DNA of 64,000 nucleotides from CAVQCA01 sp963763115 (GTDB lineage Bacteria; Pseudomonadota; Gammaproteobacteria; UBA9214). The notes under the pieces were generated by a model. That model made no database searches. It saw nothing but the letters and a program-made list of their open reading frames with translations, and was not told the DNA's origin. The translations under genes were made by a program, and so were the position numbers. The DNA lies in assembly GCA_963763115.1 (NCBI GenBank), contig CAVXNM010000033.1, positions 62,001 to 126,000 of the forward strand. The letters run 5' to 3'. Shown in pieces: positions 53,856 to 63,092 of the stretch (position 1 is the stretch's first letter; every line of letters begins with the position of its first letter).

Positions 53856-54811
53856 ATCGGACACAGGACCTTCCCGATAAAGCAATGCTGGAAGAGATCA
53901 GCTGCTATCTTTGCGGCTCCCGGGAATACAGCCATTTCACCGAGGCATGGGATGACCTCACTGGCAAACCGGGCACCTTCCACTTTGTACGCTGCAAGCG
54001 ATGCGGAATGGTCTATCAGAACCCGCGAATCAAACAGGAGTTTATTGGCGATTATTATGACGATGAGTATATAGCACACCGGAAAAAGAAGAACTGGGGC
54101 ATGATGACACCCCTTTATAACCGGGCAATGGACAGGCATGACCGGCAGAAGGCAAAGCTGGTGGCGCGCTACACATCACTCACCTCTTCCAGCAAGGTAC
54201 TGGACATCGGCTGCGGTGCCGGCACCTTTCTGCTCAAGATGCATGCCCTGCATGGCGCGGGAATCACCGGAGTGGATTTCAAGGATTTGTCGGCACTGCC
54301 GGGATTTGATCTGATCGATTTTCATCACGGACCCATTGGTGATCGGGTCTTCCCCGCGGACAGTTTCGATCTCGTTACGATGTGGCATTTCCTGGAGCAC
54401 GACTATGCACCGGTACAAACACTTGAAAAGGTCAACCAGTGTGTCAAGGCCGATGGAATTGTTGTCATCGAGGTCCCGCGTCTTGACAGTCTGACATTCA
54501 AACTCTACCGGGAGCGCTGGCCGGGGCTGCAGGCACCACAACATACCGTGCTATTTGATAAACGATCCTTGCTCGAAACAGTACAAAAGGCGGGTTTTGT
54601 GGTTCAGGATTACCTCCCCTACGGTGCATTCCCTGCCTATTTCTACCTTTTCAGCGGTCTGGCATTCAAGATACTCAGAGGAAAAGGGCTCAACCTGTCC
54701 AGTGCGGTATATCCCTATTTCGCCGGACAACTGCTGGCGCTGCCAATCCTGATATTCGAGAAACAACTTAATCTTGCCATGCAAACCGTGATTTGCAGGA
54801 AGTCACCATGA
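53852..54811 (+). CDS. SAM-dependent methyltransferase with N-terminal zinc ribbon
   Basis: The 319-residue protein has a two-Cys-pair zinc ribbon at the N-terminus (CYLCG...CKRCGMVYQNP). A class I methyltransferase core follows (VLDIGCGAGTFLLKM, then GVDFKD, MWHFLEHDY and IVVIEVPRLDSL). Proteins of this shape methylate sugars or small molecules in surface-glycan and natural-product clusters. It overlaps neighbours by four bases on both sides. Its substrate is unknown. Confidence 0.85.
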   Translation: MNRTQDLPDKAMLEEISCYLCGSREYSHFTEAWDDLTGKPGTFHFVRCKRCGMVYQNPRIKQEFIGDYYDDEYIAHRKKKNWGMMTPLYNRAMDRHDRQKAKLVARYTSLTSSSKVLDIGCGAGTFLLKMHALHGAGITGVDFKDLSALPGFDLIDFHHGPIGDRVFPADSFDLVTMWHFLEHDYAPVQTLEKVNQCVKADGIVVIEVPRLDSLTFKLYRERWPGLQAPQHTVLFDKRSLLETVQKAGFVVQDYLPYGAFPAYFYLFSGLAFKILRGKGLNLSSAVYPYFAGQLLALPILIFEKQLNLAMQTVICRKSP

Positions 54812-55617
54812 GCAGATTATCCGATCAATCGGCCAACACGGACATGAATGGCGCATTTTTATCCTTCAGCGAGGGGCGCAGTCTGGCGTTTAAATTCAGG
54901 ATCCTGCTGAAGGTGCTCGTATCAGCAACCACCCTGACCCTCTGGTCCCTGATCATGCTGGCAGTTGCCATTCCCACACTGTTCAGGGCCAGAAGGATCT
55001 ACAATGAATACCTGGGCAAATGGCTGACCAGGTTCATACTCTGGCAATGGGGCATCAGGGTGGTTGTTCACCGAAAGGGGGAACTGCCGCGGGGACAAGT
55101 CATCTACATTTCCAATCACACCTCGACGATCGATATATTTTCGGTTATCTCCCTGGGTCTTGTCCGGTGCCGCTATTTCCTCTACGGCCGTATGCGTCGC
55201 GTCGTCCCGCTCGGGATTATTGCCACGATCATGGGTACATTTTTCACCTGCCCGCAAACGGAACCCGGGAAGCGAGTTCGGGTTTTCAAAAATGCCGACA
55301 ACACATTGCGCAGAACAGGTGAATCGGTCTATCTCAGTCCGGAAGGTATGCGTGTCACCACCGGTGATATCGGTCATTTCAACAAGGGCGCCTTCCACCT
55401 GGCGACCAGTCTCAAGGCCCCAATCGTTCCCTTTTATATCCATATCCCCGCTCATGTTAACCCCGGCAGCGGGATCGATGCGGAACCGGGGACAATTCAT
55501 ATCTTTTTCGAGGACCCGATACGTACAGACGACTGGAAACTGGAAGATCTGATTGAGAACAAGGAAATGGTAAGGAATCTGTTTCTTGCCTGTCACCGGA
55601 AGTACGGCGCCTCATAG
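54808..55617 (+). CDS. PlsC-type lysophospholipid acyltransferase (LPLAT family)
   Basis: About 269 residues with an N-terminal hydrophobic anchor (TTLTLWSLIMLAVAIPTLF). The acyltransferase motifs are NHTSTIDIF (H-x4-D) and SPEGMRVTTG (EG-x-R). It should transfer an acyl chain to a glycerol-phosphate-like or other alcohol acceptor. The ATG at 54808 has AGGAAG before it and overlaps the methyltransferase stop by four bases; an in-frame ATG lies five codons upstream. The acyl donor could be the ACP of the fusion protein two genes later. Confidence 0.87.
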   Translation: MSRLSDQSANTDMNGAFLSFSEGRSLAFKFRILLKVLVSATTLTLWSLIMLAVAIPTLFRARRIYNEYLGKWLTRFILWQWGIRVVVHRKGELPRGQVIYISNHTSTIDIFSVISLGLVRCRYFLYGRMRRVVPLGIIATIMGTFFTCPQTEPGKRVRVFKNADNTLRRTGESVYLSPEGMRVTTGDIGHFNKGAFHLATSLKAPIVPFYIHIPAHVNPGSGIDAEPGTIHIFFEDPIRTDDWKLEDLIENKEMVRNLFLACHRKYGAS

Positions 55618-55648
55618 TCAACCCGCAAGGGAACACGGAAGGGTACGC

Positions 55649-57403
55649 ATGCCAATCAACTCAGTGACCGAATTGATCCGCAACAGGTCTGAAACCAGCG
55701 GTGCTACCCGGGCTTATACCTTCCTTCAGAACGGTGAAACCGAAGCCGCGCAGTTAAGCTATGCAGACGTCGATCTTGGAAGCCGGATCGTCGCGGCTGC
55801 CCTGCAGGAAATCGCGTCAATCGGTGACCGGGTATTGCTGATGTACTCACCCGGCCTGGATTTCATTACCGGTTTTCTCGGATGCCTGTACGCCGGTGCA
55901 GTCGCAGTACCTGCCTATGCGCCGAATCCTGCGCGTCCGGAGCGGTATATGCCGCGCCTGTCGGCGATTGCTGCGAGTGCGGATGCCAGAATCATCCTCA
56001 CAACCGGCGATCAGGGGCGCAGACTCCCCCCGCTGATGCGTGGCCTGAAACCGCTCGAGCTGGCCTCAATCGTGGAAACCGACCGCCTTGAACAGTCGCT
56101 TGCGGAAATCTGGAATCCTGCAGCCGCGGATTCGGACACGCTGGCATTGCTGCAATACACATCCGGCTCGACTTCAGAACCCAAGGGCGTGATGGTCAGT
56201 CATGGAAATATCCTGCACAACCTGAAATTCATCCACGAAAGGGAAGCAAATGACGTGAACAGCGTCAGTGTTTCCTGGTTACCTTCCTTTCACGACATGG
56301 GACTGCTGGAAGGCATTCTCTCCCCTGCCTATGGCGGCTACCCGCTGTATCTGATGTCACCACTGGCATTCGTGCAACGCCCCGTTCGATGGTTGGAGGC
56401 GATTTCCAGATACCATGCAAGCAATAGCGGAGGACCCGACTTTGCCTATGAATTCTGCACCCGGTCCATCAGCGATGAACAGCGTGAGGCTCTCGACCTG
56501 AGCAGCTGGCGTGTTGCCTACAATGGATCCGAACCGGTACACATGGAAACCATGAAGCAATTCAGCAAGGTATTCGGACCGTACGGCTTCCGGTTCGCCG
56601 CATTCTGTCCGGTATACGGGCTTGCAGAATCGACCGCCCTTGCAACGGCAACACAATGCGGCACCGGACCGACCGGGATTGCTGTCGACGATTCCCAAAG
56701 GCGCGCTGTCGCCTGCGGTAAATCAGACAAGGATTCGCTGATAGTGGTGGTCGATCCTGACTCCCGCCTCCAGTGCAGCTCCGGTGAAGAAGGTGAAATC
56801 TGGCTGGCAGGTCCAAGTGTCGCAATGGGTTACTGGAACGATACGGAGCAATCAAACAGGATCTTCAATGCCTTTCTGGCCGACACCGGTCAAGGGCCGT
56901 TCCTGCGTAGCGGTGATCTCGGATATTTGATCGGTAATGAGCTGTTCATTACCGGACGCATCAAGGACCTGATCATATTGAGGGGACGCAAACTCTTCCC
57001 TCAGGATATCGAGTACAGCGCCGCACATGCTCATCCGCTGGTCCGGAAACACGGGGTAGCCGCCTTCTCCATCAAGGATGGCCATACAGAACAACTGGTT
57101 GTACTTGCCGAACTGGATCTGCGCCAGCTCAAAAAGACGGCAGCCGGTAATACTGCCCTATCGAACGGAGCACCGCCCGATTTTCGGCGTATCGCACTTG
57201 ATCTTGTGGACATCATCTCCAGGGAACATGAGGCACGGGTTTCCACTGTACTTCTGCTGCCTCCGGGCCAGATAGACAAGACCAGTAGCGGGAAAATCCA
57301 GCGGCACACGTGTCGGGGACGCTTTCTGGAAGAAAGTATCGACTTCATGTTCCGCTGGGATACTGCAGACAGTCTGCAGCCGGCGGGAAGCCGTACCGCC
57401 TGA
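55649..57403 (+). CDS. Fatty-acyl-AMP ligase
   Basis: The 584-residue ANL-superfamily enzyme is of FAAL type. The P-loop is YTSGSTSEPKG (170-180), the motif VYGLAEST lies near 338, and IKDLIILRGRKLFPQDIE (FAAL-specific) is followed by a C-terminal KTSSGKIQRH. FAALs adenylate a long-chain acid and load it onto an ACP. The start at 55649 follows GGAAGGG; an upstream in-frame ATG at 55586 overlaps the previous gene. Its stop overlaps the ATG of the ACP fusion by one base (TGATG), strongly implying that the two proteins work together. Confidence 0.93.
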   Translation: MPINSVTELIRNRSETSGATRAYTFLQNGETEAAQLSYADVDLGSRIVAAALQEIASIGDRVLLMYSPGLDFITGFLGCLYAGAVAVPAYAPNPARPERYMPRLSAIAASADARIILTTGDQGRRLPPLMRGLKPLELASIVETDRLEQSLAEIWNPAAADSDTLALLQYTSGSTSEPKGVMVSHGNILHNLKFIHEREANDVNSVSVSWLPSFHDMGLLEGILSPAYGGYPLYLMSPLAFVQRPVRWLEAISRYHASNSGGPDFAYEFCTRSISDEQREALDLSSWRVAYNGSEPVHMETMKQFSKVFGPYGFRFAAFCPVYGLAESTALATATQCGTGPTGIAVDDSQRRAVACGKSDKDSLIVVVDPDSRLQCSSGEEGEIWLAGPSVAMGYWNDTEQSNRIFNAFLADTGQGPFLRSGDLGYLIGNELFITGRIKDLIILRGRKLFPQDIEYSAAHAHPLVRKHGVAAFSIKDGHTEQLVVLAELDLRQLKKTAAGNTALSNGAPPDFRRIALDLVDIISREHEARVSTVLLLPPGQIDKTSSGKIQRHTCRGRFLEESIDFMFRWDTADSLQPAGSRTA

Positions 57404-60117
57404 TGCCAACGGCGATGTGGATTCCGGTCCAGAATCGACTCGACGCGCCCGCGCAGATAGAATCATGGCTAATCGGCCTGATTGCGCAATCTCTCGACGT
57501 ACACACCTCACAACTGGACGCCAACGAGCACCTGTCATGCTACGGTCTGGACTCGATCTCCACGGTCTCCATAACGACCGCAATCTCCGACATGACAGGT
57601 CTGGCTATTCCGGAAAACACACTATTTGAATACCCGACCATTTCACAGCTCGCAGGCCACATCAGGGCACTAACGGCTCATCCAGGAGATGCTGCCCGTC
57701 CTCCCGACGCTGGTACCGATCCCCGCAACCTCATGCTGCAGGACAGCATACTCCCTGCGGATATTTTGCCTCCGGCAGGTGCAGTCACCGCCGTCCCAGC
57801 AGCGATCCTGCTGACAGGGGCTACCGGTTTCCTCGGCATTCACCTTCTGGATGTCCTGTTGAGAAATACTCAAGCACACATCTATTGCCTGATCCGCAAG
57901 CCAGAGGACGGCAATCCGTACGAGCGACTGATAACCACATTGTCGGAATACGATCTCGATACCCGGGAGCTGGAACCTCGCGTAACAGTTCTCGACGGGG
58001 ATATATGCAAACCGCTGCTTGGCCTTCCTCAAGAAACCTTCCGGCAGCTTGGGGAAACTATTGATGCCGTTTATCACAGCGCCGCCGATGTCAACTGGGG
58101 GCTGGATTACGCCAGCCTGCGCAGAACCAATGTCCTGCCGGTTATTGATTTGCTGCGACTGTGCTGTTTGCGGAAGAAGAAGTATTTCGTATTTGTCTCT
58201 TCGATCAGTGTCTGCTATGCCTACCGGGGTCCAGAGACTGTTGCCGAAAGCGACCCGGCACTCTCACTGCTTGATGGCATCCATCTCGGTTATGCCCGGA
58301 GCAAGGTCATCGCCGAGGCACTGTGTGAACAGGCGCTTGCCAGAGGCCTTCCAGTCATCATACACAGACCCTCCCTGATCCTCGGCAACAGCATAACCGG
58401 CTATTCCAACAATGACGATCTGGTATCCCGCATGATCAAGGGGTGTATCGCGATGGGTTGCGCACCTGATCTTGACTGGCCGGTCGATGCCTGCCCTGCT
58501 AATGAGGTTGCCGACGCAATCTGCAGGCTCACGCCATATGGTGATAATCCGCTGCCCGTGACTCATCTGCTTCATCCGCAGCCGAGATACTGGCGTGAAC
58601 TCGTATTGTGGATGAATATCTATGGATACCGAATCGAGTTGCTTCCCTATGCACAGTGGGTTGATCGCCTGCGTGAGGAAAGTGATTCAACCGATCACCC
58701 GCTTTATCCCCTGCGTCCGTTTTTTATACGTCGCCTTCCCGAGGCGGATGGCCTTGCATTACCGGAGATCTACGAAGAACACCGGCGCACCAGGGTCGTC
58801 GCGACAGACACTGACGCCGCACTTGCATCCCTGTCACTGGCTTACACCCCCCTGGATTCAGCGCTTCTGGGACGTTACTTCGAGGTCTTTACTGAAACAG
58901 GATTCCTCCCGAGGACGGCCGGCAATCCCGGCAGGGCTGTCCGCGATGTCTCCACTGTACTGGATGAGCATTTCTTCAGGGAACTGGCGCGCAGTTCATT
59001 CCGGAATCCCGGAATCCGGTCTGTCGGCATCGAACGACTGGCAACACCCGTAGACAGCAGCATCATCACCGACCTGGCATCATGGAAGTTTGGAAAACCA
59101 TCGGGCCTGTTTCGCTACCGGTTAACAGACGAGGCTGCACATGCGCACGAGGTTTTCATCAAGGTCAAACCCGATGACAAGGCAGTGCTGGATGTTGCGG
59201 CAACGGTTGCCGAGTTATCTGTGAAGGGCCTGGGCACACTCTTTACCACCTTCAAACGACAAACCGGTTTGACCGGCTGTCACAAGCGCGAACTGGCTGT
59301 CTACCGGCAGAATGACCCGCGTTTTATACGCCATACACCCCGTCCCTGCCTGCTGATCGATAATGATGCTGACCAGCGGTGGATCATTGCACTGGAAACC
59401 ATAGAATACCCGGTTTTCATGGATACCCGTGCAATAGCTCCCCGCTGGTCGTCGAGAAACATCCTCGGCTGTATCGATGGCATAGCCGAATTGCACGGTA
59501 TATGGCTGGGTCGTGAAAGCGATCTGACAAGCCAGAATCCGCTCTACGATGCCCTGACCGTGAATGATATGGATAACGCCAAACCCCTGTGGTTTGCACT
59601 GGCGCGGCAGGCAGACAGTTTCATGACAACAGCAACAGGTGAATCGCTGGAGGGCGTGCGCAACACACTTGTTGACTCAATTGACAAATGGTGGCGTGAA
59701 ATCGAGTGCCTTGACAGGACCCTGATACATAATGATTTCAACCCGCGAAACATTGCTATTGTAGGCCGGCTGGGAGATCCGACCCTGTGCGCCTTTGACT
59801 GGGAGCTGGCAACACCTGGAATACCACAGCGTGATCTCGCAGAATTCCTCTGCTTCGTCTTACCACCCGATCACGAGAAGTCGGAGTCCATGCACTACAT
59901 CGAACACCATCGCCAGATGCTGGAGCGGGCGTCGGGATCCGCAATCGAACCTGATACCTGGCTATACGGGTTCCAGCTCGCCCTGTTTGATCTGGCAATC
60001 AACCGGATCCCGATGTATACGCTTGTTCACAGAATCAGGCCCCAGTGTTTTCTTCAGCGCATGACACAAACATGGCATGCGCTGTTCAAGGCGTACTGCG
60101 ATAGTACTTGTCTTTAG
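57403..60117 (+). CDS. ACP - thioester reductase - APH-type phosphotransferase fusion
   Basis: The 904-residue protein has three parts. An ACP domain (about 15-95) carries the phosphopantetheine Ser51 in YGLDSIS. An NAD(P)-dependent thioester reductase follows (about 135-520), with GATGFLG at 139-145 and Y297ARSK301 of the SDR type. The C-terminal region (about 620-900) resembles aminoglycoside/choline kinases, with HNDFNPRN (His776, Asp778) and FDWE (Asp799). The neighbouring FAAL would load the acyl-ACP, which the reductase releases as an aldehyde or alcohol. The kinase-like domain then probably phosphorylates an OH group. The fusion of these three is unusual in my knowledge; the kinase substrate is inferred. 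Confidence 0.88.
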   Translation: MPTAMWIPVQNRLDAPAQIESWLIGLIAQSLDVHTSQLDANEHLSCYGLDSISTVSITTAISDMTGLAIPENTLFEYPTISQLAGHIRALTAHPGDAARPPDAGTDPRNLMLQDSILPADILPPAGAVTAVPAAILLTGATGFLGIHLLDVLLRNTQAHIYCLIRKPEDGNPYERLITTLSEYDLDTRELEPRVTVLDGDICKPLLGLPQETFRQLGETIDAVYHSAADVNWGLDYASLRRTNVLPVIDLLRLCCLRKKKYFVFVSSISVCYAYRGPETVAESDPALSLLDGIHLGYARSKVIAEALCEQALARGLPVIIHRPSLILGNSITGYSNNDDLVSRMIKGCIAMGCAPDLDWPVDACPANEVADAICRLTPYGDNPLPVTHLLHPQPRYWRELVLWMNIYGYRIELLPYAQWVDRLREESDSTDHPLYPLRPFFIRRLPEADGLALPEIYEEHRRTRVVATDTDAALASLSLAYTPLDSALLGRYFEVFTETGFLPRTAGNPGRAVRDVSTVLDEHFFRELARSSFRNPGIRSVGIERLATPVDSSIITDLASWKFGKPSGLFRYRLTDEAAHAHEVFIKVKPDDKAVLDVAATVAELSVKGLGTLFTTFKRQTGLTGCHKRELAVYRQNDPRFIRHTPRPCLLIDNDADQRWIIALETIEYPVFMDTRAIAPRWSSRNILGCIDGIAELHGIWLGRESDLTSQNPLYDALTVNDMDNAKPLWFALARQADSFMTTATGESLEGVRNTLVDSIDKWWREIECLDRTLIHNDFNPRNIAIVGRLGDPTLCAFDWELATPGIPQRDLAEFLCFVLPPDHEKSESMHYIEHHRQMLERASGSAIEPDTWLYGFQLALFDLAINRIPMYTLVHRIRPQCFLQRMTQTWHALFKAYCDSTCL

Positions 60118-60203
60118 ATTATTACACGCTCATAAGCCGCACACTCCACATACGCATCAGACAGAAATACCCGCATCAGCGAATGAACATGGAAAGAGAA
60201 AAA

Positions 60204-60830
60204 ATGCCTCGCCCTGGAATCCACATGCTCGGATTTACACGGGATATCCCGAATTTAATGACGCTGGCGGGTCTGTGTTCTGGCATGTTAGCAATCTATT
60301 TCGCCGGTGTGCAGTCCTATCCTTCCGCCATGATTGCGCTGTTGTGGGCCGCCTTCTTTGACTGGTTCGACGGCCCGGTTGCAAAGTTCCTGAAAGGCCG
60401 CGACGAGGACTTTATGGCTTTCGGCGCCCAACTCGACTCTTTGGCTGACCTGGTCAGCTCCGGGGCAGCGCCTGCCTTTATTCTCCTGACCGTGGGATCG
60501 TTTAACCCCGTGTTTCTCCCGGGCGCCCTGTTTCTTATATGTGCAGGAGCTATCCGGCTGGCCTACTTCAACCTCTACGGCGTCAAGGAGGATGGCACGT
60601 ATTCAGGCGTGCCAATCGGGATAAACATCATCCTTATGCCCCTGATTTTCCTGCTTCACGGCATCATCAGACCGGAATACTTCCAATGGATCCTGTACGG
60701 CACCATTTTGCTGGGCGGTACATTGAACATTGCTCCGATTCGATTCGCCAAGCTCACCGGTGGCTGGTATATCGCCGTTGCATGTTTTGTACTCGGACTC
60801 ACCATATTCTATTCAATACATATCATTTAA
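60204..60830 (+). CDS. PssA-like CDP-alcohol phosphatidyltransferase
   Basis: About 208 residues starting at ATG 60204 after GGAAAGAG; ATG 60183 is an alternative. The membrane-embedded motif reads DWFDGPVAKFLKGR...GAQLDSLAD. The usual D-x-x-DG-x-x-AR has Lys for Arg, and twelve residues rather than eight lie before the Gly, a spacing also known in some phosphatidylserine synthases. The enzyme would replace CMP of a CDP-lipid with a head group such as serine. It is the last gene of the lipid cluster and is followed by a strong terminator. Confidence 0.82.
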   Translation: MPRPGIHMLGFTRDIPNLMTLAGLCSGMLAIYFAGVQSYPSAMIALLWAAFFDWFDGPVAKFLKGRDEDFMAFGAQLDSLADLVSSGAAPAFILLTVGSFNPVFLPGALFLICAGAIRLAYFNLYGVKEDGTYSGVPIGINIILMPLIFLLHGIIRPEYFQWILYGTILLGGTLNIAPIRFAKLTGGWYIAVACFVLGLTIFYSIHII

Positions 60831-60985
60831 CAGCACCTCACAAATGAGCTGCGCCAGGTTCCGCTGAAACCGCTCCAGCGCAATATCTTGCGCGTTTTGA
60901 CATCAGGATTCTTGTTGCCGGAATGACGTTATTGCGGATACATGACATTAAGGGAGTTAATCGGCAATAAAAGTGCTAATAGAAA
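60831..60985. other. Region between the lipid cluster and its terminator
   Basis: No gene is visible. Sequence is unremarkable apart from the terminator just beyond it. Confidence 0.3.
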
Positions 60986-61022
60986 GCAAAACAAACCCCG
61001 CCTAATGCGGGGTTTGTTTTGC
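60986..61022. terminator. Bidirectional terminator, perfect 16-bp stem
   Basis: GCAAAACAAACCCCGC (60986-61001) and its exact reverse complement GCGGGGTTTGTTTTGC (61007-61022) flank a five-base loop. T-rich arms allow termination in either direction. It closes the lipid operon on the left and the minus-strand gene at 61196 on the right. Confidence 0.88.
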
Positions 61023-61050
61023 CAGGTGTTCGTTGAATCACAATGCTATT

Positions 61051-61149
61051 GAATGACCGGTTTTGGCCGACTCCCTCCGTTTAAAGAAATCTTATAAAAG
61101 CATCTCGTGTAGGACCTGGATCGACCCAAAGTCGACACTAGCGTCATTC
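61051..61149. repeat. Short palindromic repetitive element
   Basis: GAATGAC at 61051-61057 is inverted as GTCATTC at 61143-61149. Between them lie GGTTTTGGCCGAC and GGATCGACCCAAAGTCGAC. A related GGATCGACCC...CTAGCG stretch recurs near 61816-61840. Together they may be copies of a dispersed repeat flanking the gene at 61196-61594. Confidence 0.35.
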
Positions 61150-61195
61150 TGCCAGGATAAGCTCACACGGATAAAGGTTTGCTGAGTACGACGGG

Positions 61196-61594
61196 CTACC
61201 TTAAGGCAAAAATTACCCCCGAAGGGTTGAATCTTGCATCGCAGTTGGTCAAGGCATATTCAAGCATTTTCAATGTTTCGGTATCTATTTCAGCCTTGTT
61301 AACATTTTCCAACTCCCCAAGCCTGCCTAAATGGTAAAAACCAATTTTGTTATCTAACTCAGCCACCAGCAGTGTGCCTCCGCCGGATTCTCGAACATAC
61401 TTGATACCGTCTTGAGAGATACTGTAGATGACATCCTCAAAGACATTCTGTGTGCGAGTAGTCACTGTAGTTGTCCCGGCAGCAGTGGGCGGCAAGGATT
61501 CAGGATCAAACTTGTCTCTCTCCATAAACTCCATAAGGATGGAAATTACTACCACGAAAACAATGCTGAAAAGCCACCAATATTTCGGGTTCAT
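61196..61594 (-). CDS. Hypothetical membrane-anchored protein
   Basis: The 132-residue protein begins NPKYWWLFSIVFVVVISILME (first 20 residues after Met), a clear N-terminal membrane anchor. A soluble domain follows, containing QNVFEDVIYSISQDGIKYV and LEYALTNCDARFNPSGVIFALR (quoted in part). I do not recognise the family. Its base composition is more AT-rich than its neighbours and it stands alone between repeat-like sequences, suggesting recent acquisition. Confidence 0.6.
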   Translation of the reverse strand: MNPKYWWLFSIVFVVVISILMEFMERDKFDPESLPPTAAGTTTVTTRTQNVFEDVIYSISQDGIKYVRESGGGTLLVAELDNKIGFYHLGRLGELENVNKAEIDTETLKMLEYALTNCDARFNPSGVIFALR

Positions 61595-62067
61595 GTCACC
61601 TGTCCATGGTTGCTTTGTTCCTGTGGCGGCATCTGCGAAGTTGTAATTATATATACGCGCAGCACGCCGAGGCTCAATGCAGTGTATGTACTGAGCCAGT
61701 GATAATAAACCTGGGGAGAGGCTGAGTCACAAATTTATTAAATAGTGTATGGTCAGACATCTGTCTATTCTCCTATGGTCCAAGCGGACAGCATTAGAAA
61801 CACTCTAAAAGACTAGGATCGACCCTTTCGAGACCTAGCGGTTATTGCTATCATATGACGGATTCTGATTCTGTAAGTGGTCGGTGTGCTGGGGTGTAAT
61901 GGATATACATCATGTATTCGTCTCCGTAAATTCAAAGCCCCATTATTATTGACTGGTCTTCTTTATTTTCAGCGAGTGTTGCAGCGCATTAGTATTACCG
62001 AACCGTCATTCAACGATCTGAACTATCGATTAATAGTCTCATTCCGACCCTACTTGGACAGCCATTG
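61595..62067. other. AT-rich gap with no supported gene
   Basis: Short frames exist, such as one at 61877-62068, but lack a recognisable family or ribosome binding site. Composition is clearly lower in GC than the rest of the window, consistent with transferred DNA. Confidence 0.35.
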
Positions 62068-63042
62068 ATGAAAATAGACCCGATAGGCCTGCTGATAGCA
62101 CGCAAGGCGTCGCATCTGCAGAAAGCAAAGTTCCATTGCCTGAGTCAACTCATTGCCACCGCACTGGCCGCCATCCTATGCGTCTCGTCGATGCAGGCTT
62201 TCGCCGCCGTCACTCTCAACCAGTGGGGCGTCACCGCCCGCACCGACAGCGCCGACTGCACCGGATCGTTGTTTGGTGGCTGCAATGTCTTCGATCTGAC
62301 ACTGGATAAAGGTGACTCGGTCGGCGGCAGCCAGAATTCATCGGCCACCATAGGTTCCGCGTCGGCGGGTAGCACCACCGGCCTGCAGGGCCGGGGCAGT
62401 GCCGGCGCTAGTGTCCAGATCCCCACCAGTGGGCTCAGTGTACCGGTGCTGCGGGCCCGGGCCGAATCCACCATGGATGATTTCTTTGTAAGTGGCGCTG
62501 CGCTGGGTATACAGGCTTACCAGTTTACCGGTGCCGACGGTACCAGCGTCAGCCTGGATTCAAGCCTGGATGGTTTCGTCACCAAATCCCTCAACTCCTC
62601 GACTCTTACTGGATTGGAGGTGAACGTCTGGATCATGAGTGCCAGTACCCCGTTTACCTTTCCGGCAGATCCGGTGCCGGTTTCGGATCTGGTGGCCCAG
62701 ATCATCGTGGACGCCGCGTTGGCTGGCGTCGACCCGTTCATCGCCTCCATGGCCTGGGATGCCACCACCACCGGCACTGGCACCATTAACCGCAGCACCA
62801 CCCCCGGTGATCAGCTCAACTTTCTCCTTGACAACGGCGATGAGTTCTACCTGATGGCAGCGCTCAGTGCAGGCGCTGACGGCGTCGGTGCATCTGCATT
62901 GTCCTGGAGCACCCTTACCATGGAATTCAACACCACGGAACTGCAAGCCGCCTCGGTGGTGCCGCTGCCTGCGGCGGTATGGTTGTTCGGTTCAGGCCTG
63001 CTGGGTCTAGCGGGGACGGCAAGGCGTAAGAAGGCGGCGTAG
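62068..63042 (+). CDS. VPLPA-CTERM sorted exported protein
   Basis: The 324-residue protein has a long N-terminal signal region ending MQAFA, a Ser/Thr/Gly-rich body, and the C-terminal anchor VPLPAAVWLFGSGLLGLAGT followed by ARRKK. That tail is the VPLPA variant of PEP-CTERM sorting signals, cleaved by an exosortase. Such proteins are exported for surface or biofilm functions. An ATG at 62068 and a TTG one codon before it are both possible starts. No exosortase gene is in the window. Confidence 0.85.
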   Translation: MKIDPIGLLIARKASHLQKAKFHCLSQLIATALAAILCVSSMQAFAAVTLNQWGVTARTDSADCTGSLFGGCNVFDLTLDKGDSVGGSQNSSATIGSASAGSTTGLQGRGSAGASVQIPTSGLSVPVLRARAESTMDDFFVSGAALGIQAYQFTGADGTSVSLDSSLDGFVTKSLNSSTLTGLEVNVWIMSASTPFTFPADPVPVSDLVAQIIVDAALAGVDPFIASMAWDATTTGTGTINRSTTPGDQLNFLLDNGDEFYLMAALSAGADGVGASALSWSTLTMEFNTTELQAASVVPLPAAVWLFGSGLLGLAGTARRKKAA

Positions 63043-63058
63043 CCGTTTATTTAGCGTT

Positions 63059-63092
63059 AACAGAAACGGCGGCTTTGGTCACCGTTTCTGTT
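63059..63092 (+). terminator. Terminator after the VPLPA-CTERM gene
   Basis: AACAGAAACGG (63059-63069) and CCGTTTCTGTT (63082-63092) form an eleven-pair stem with a twelve-base loop, 17 bases past the stop. The T tract is weak. Confidence 0.6.
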
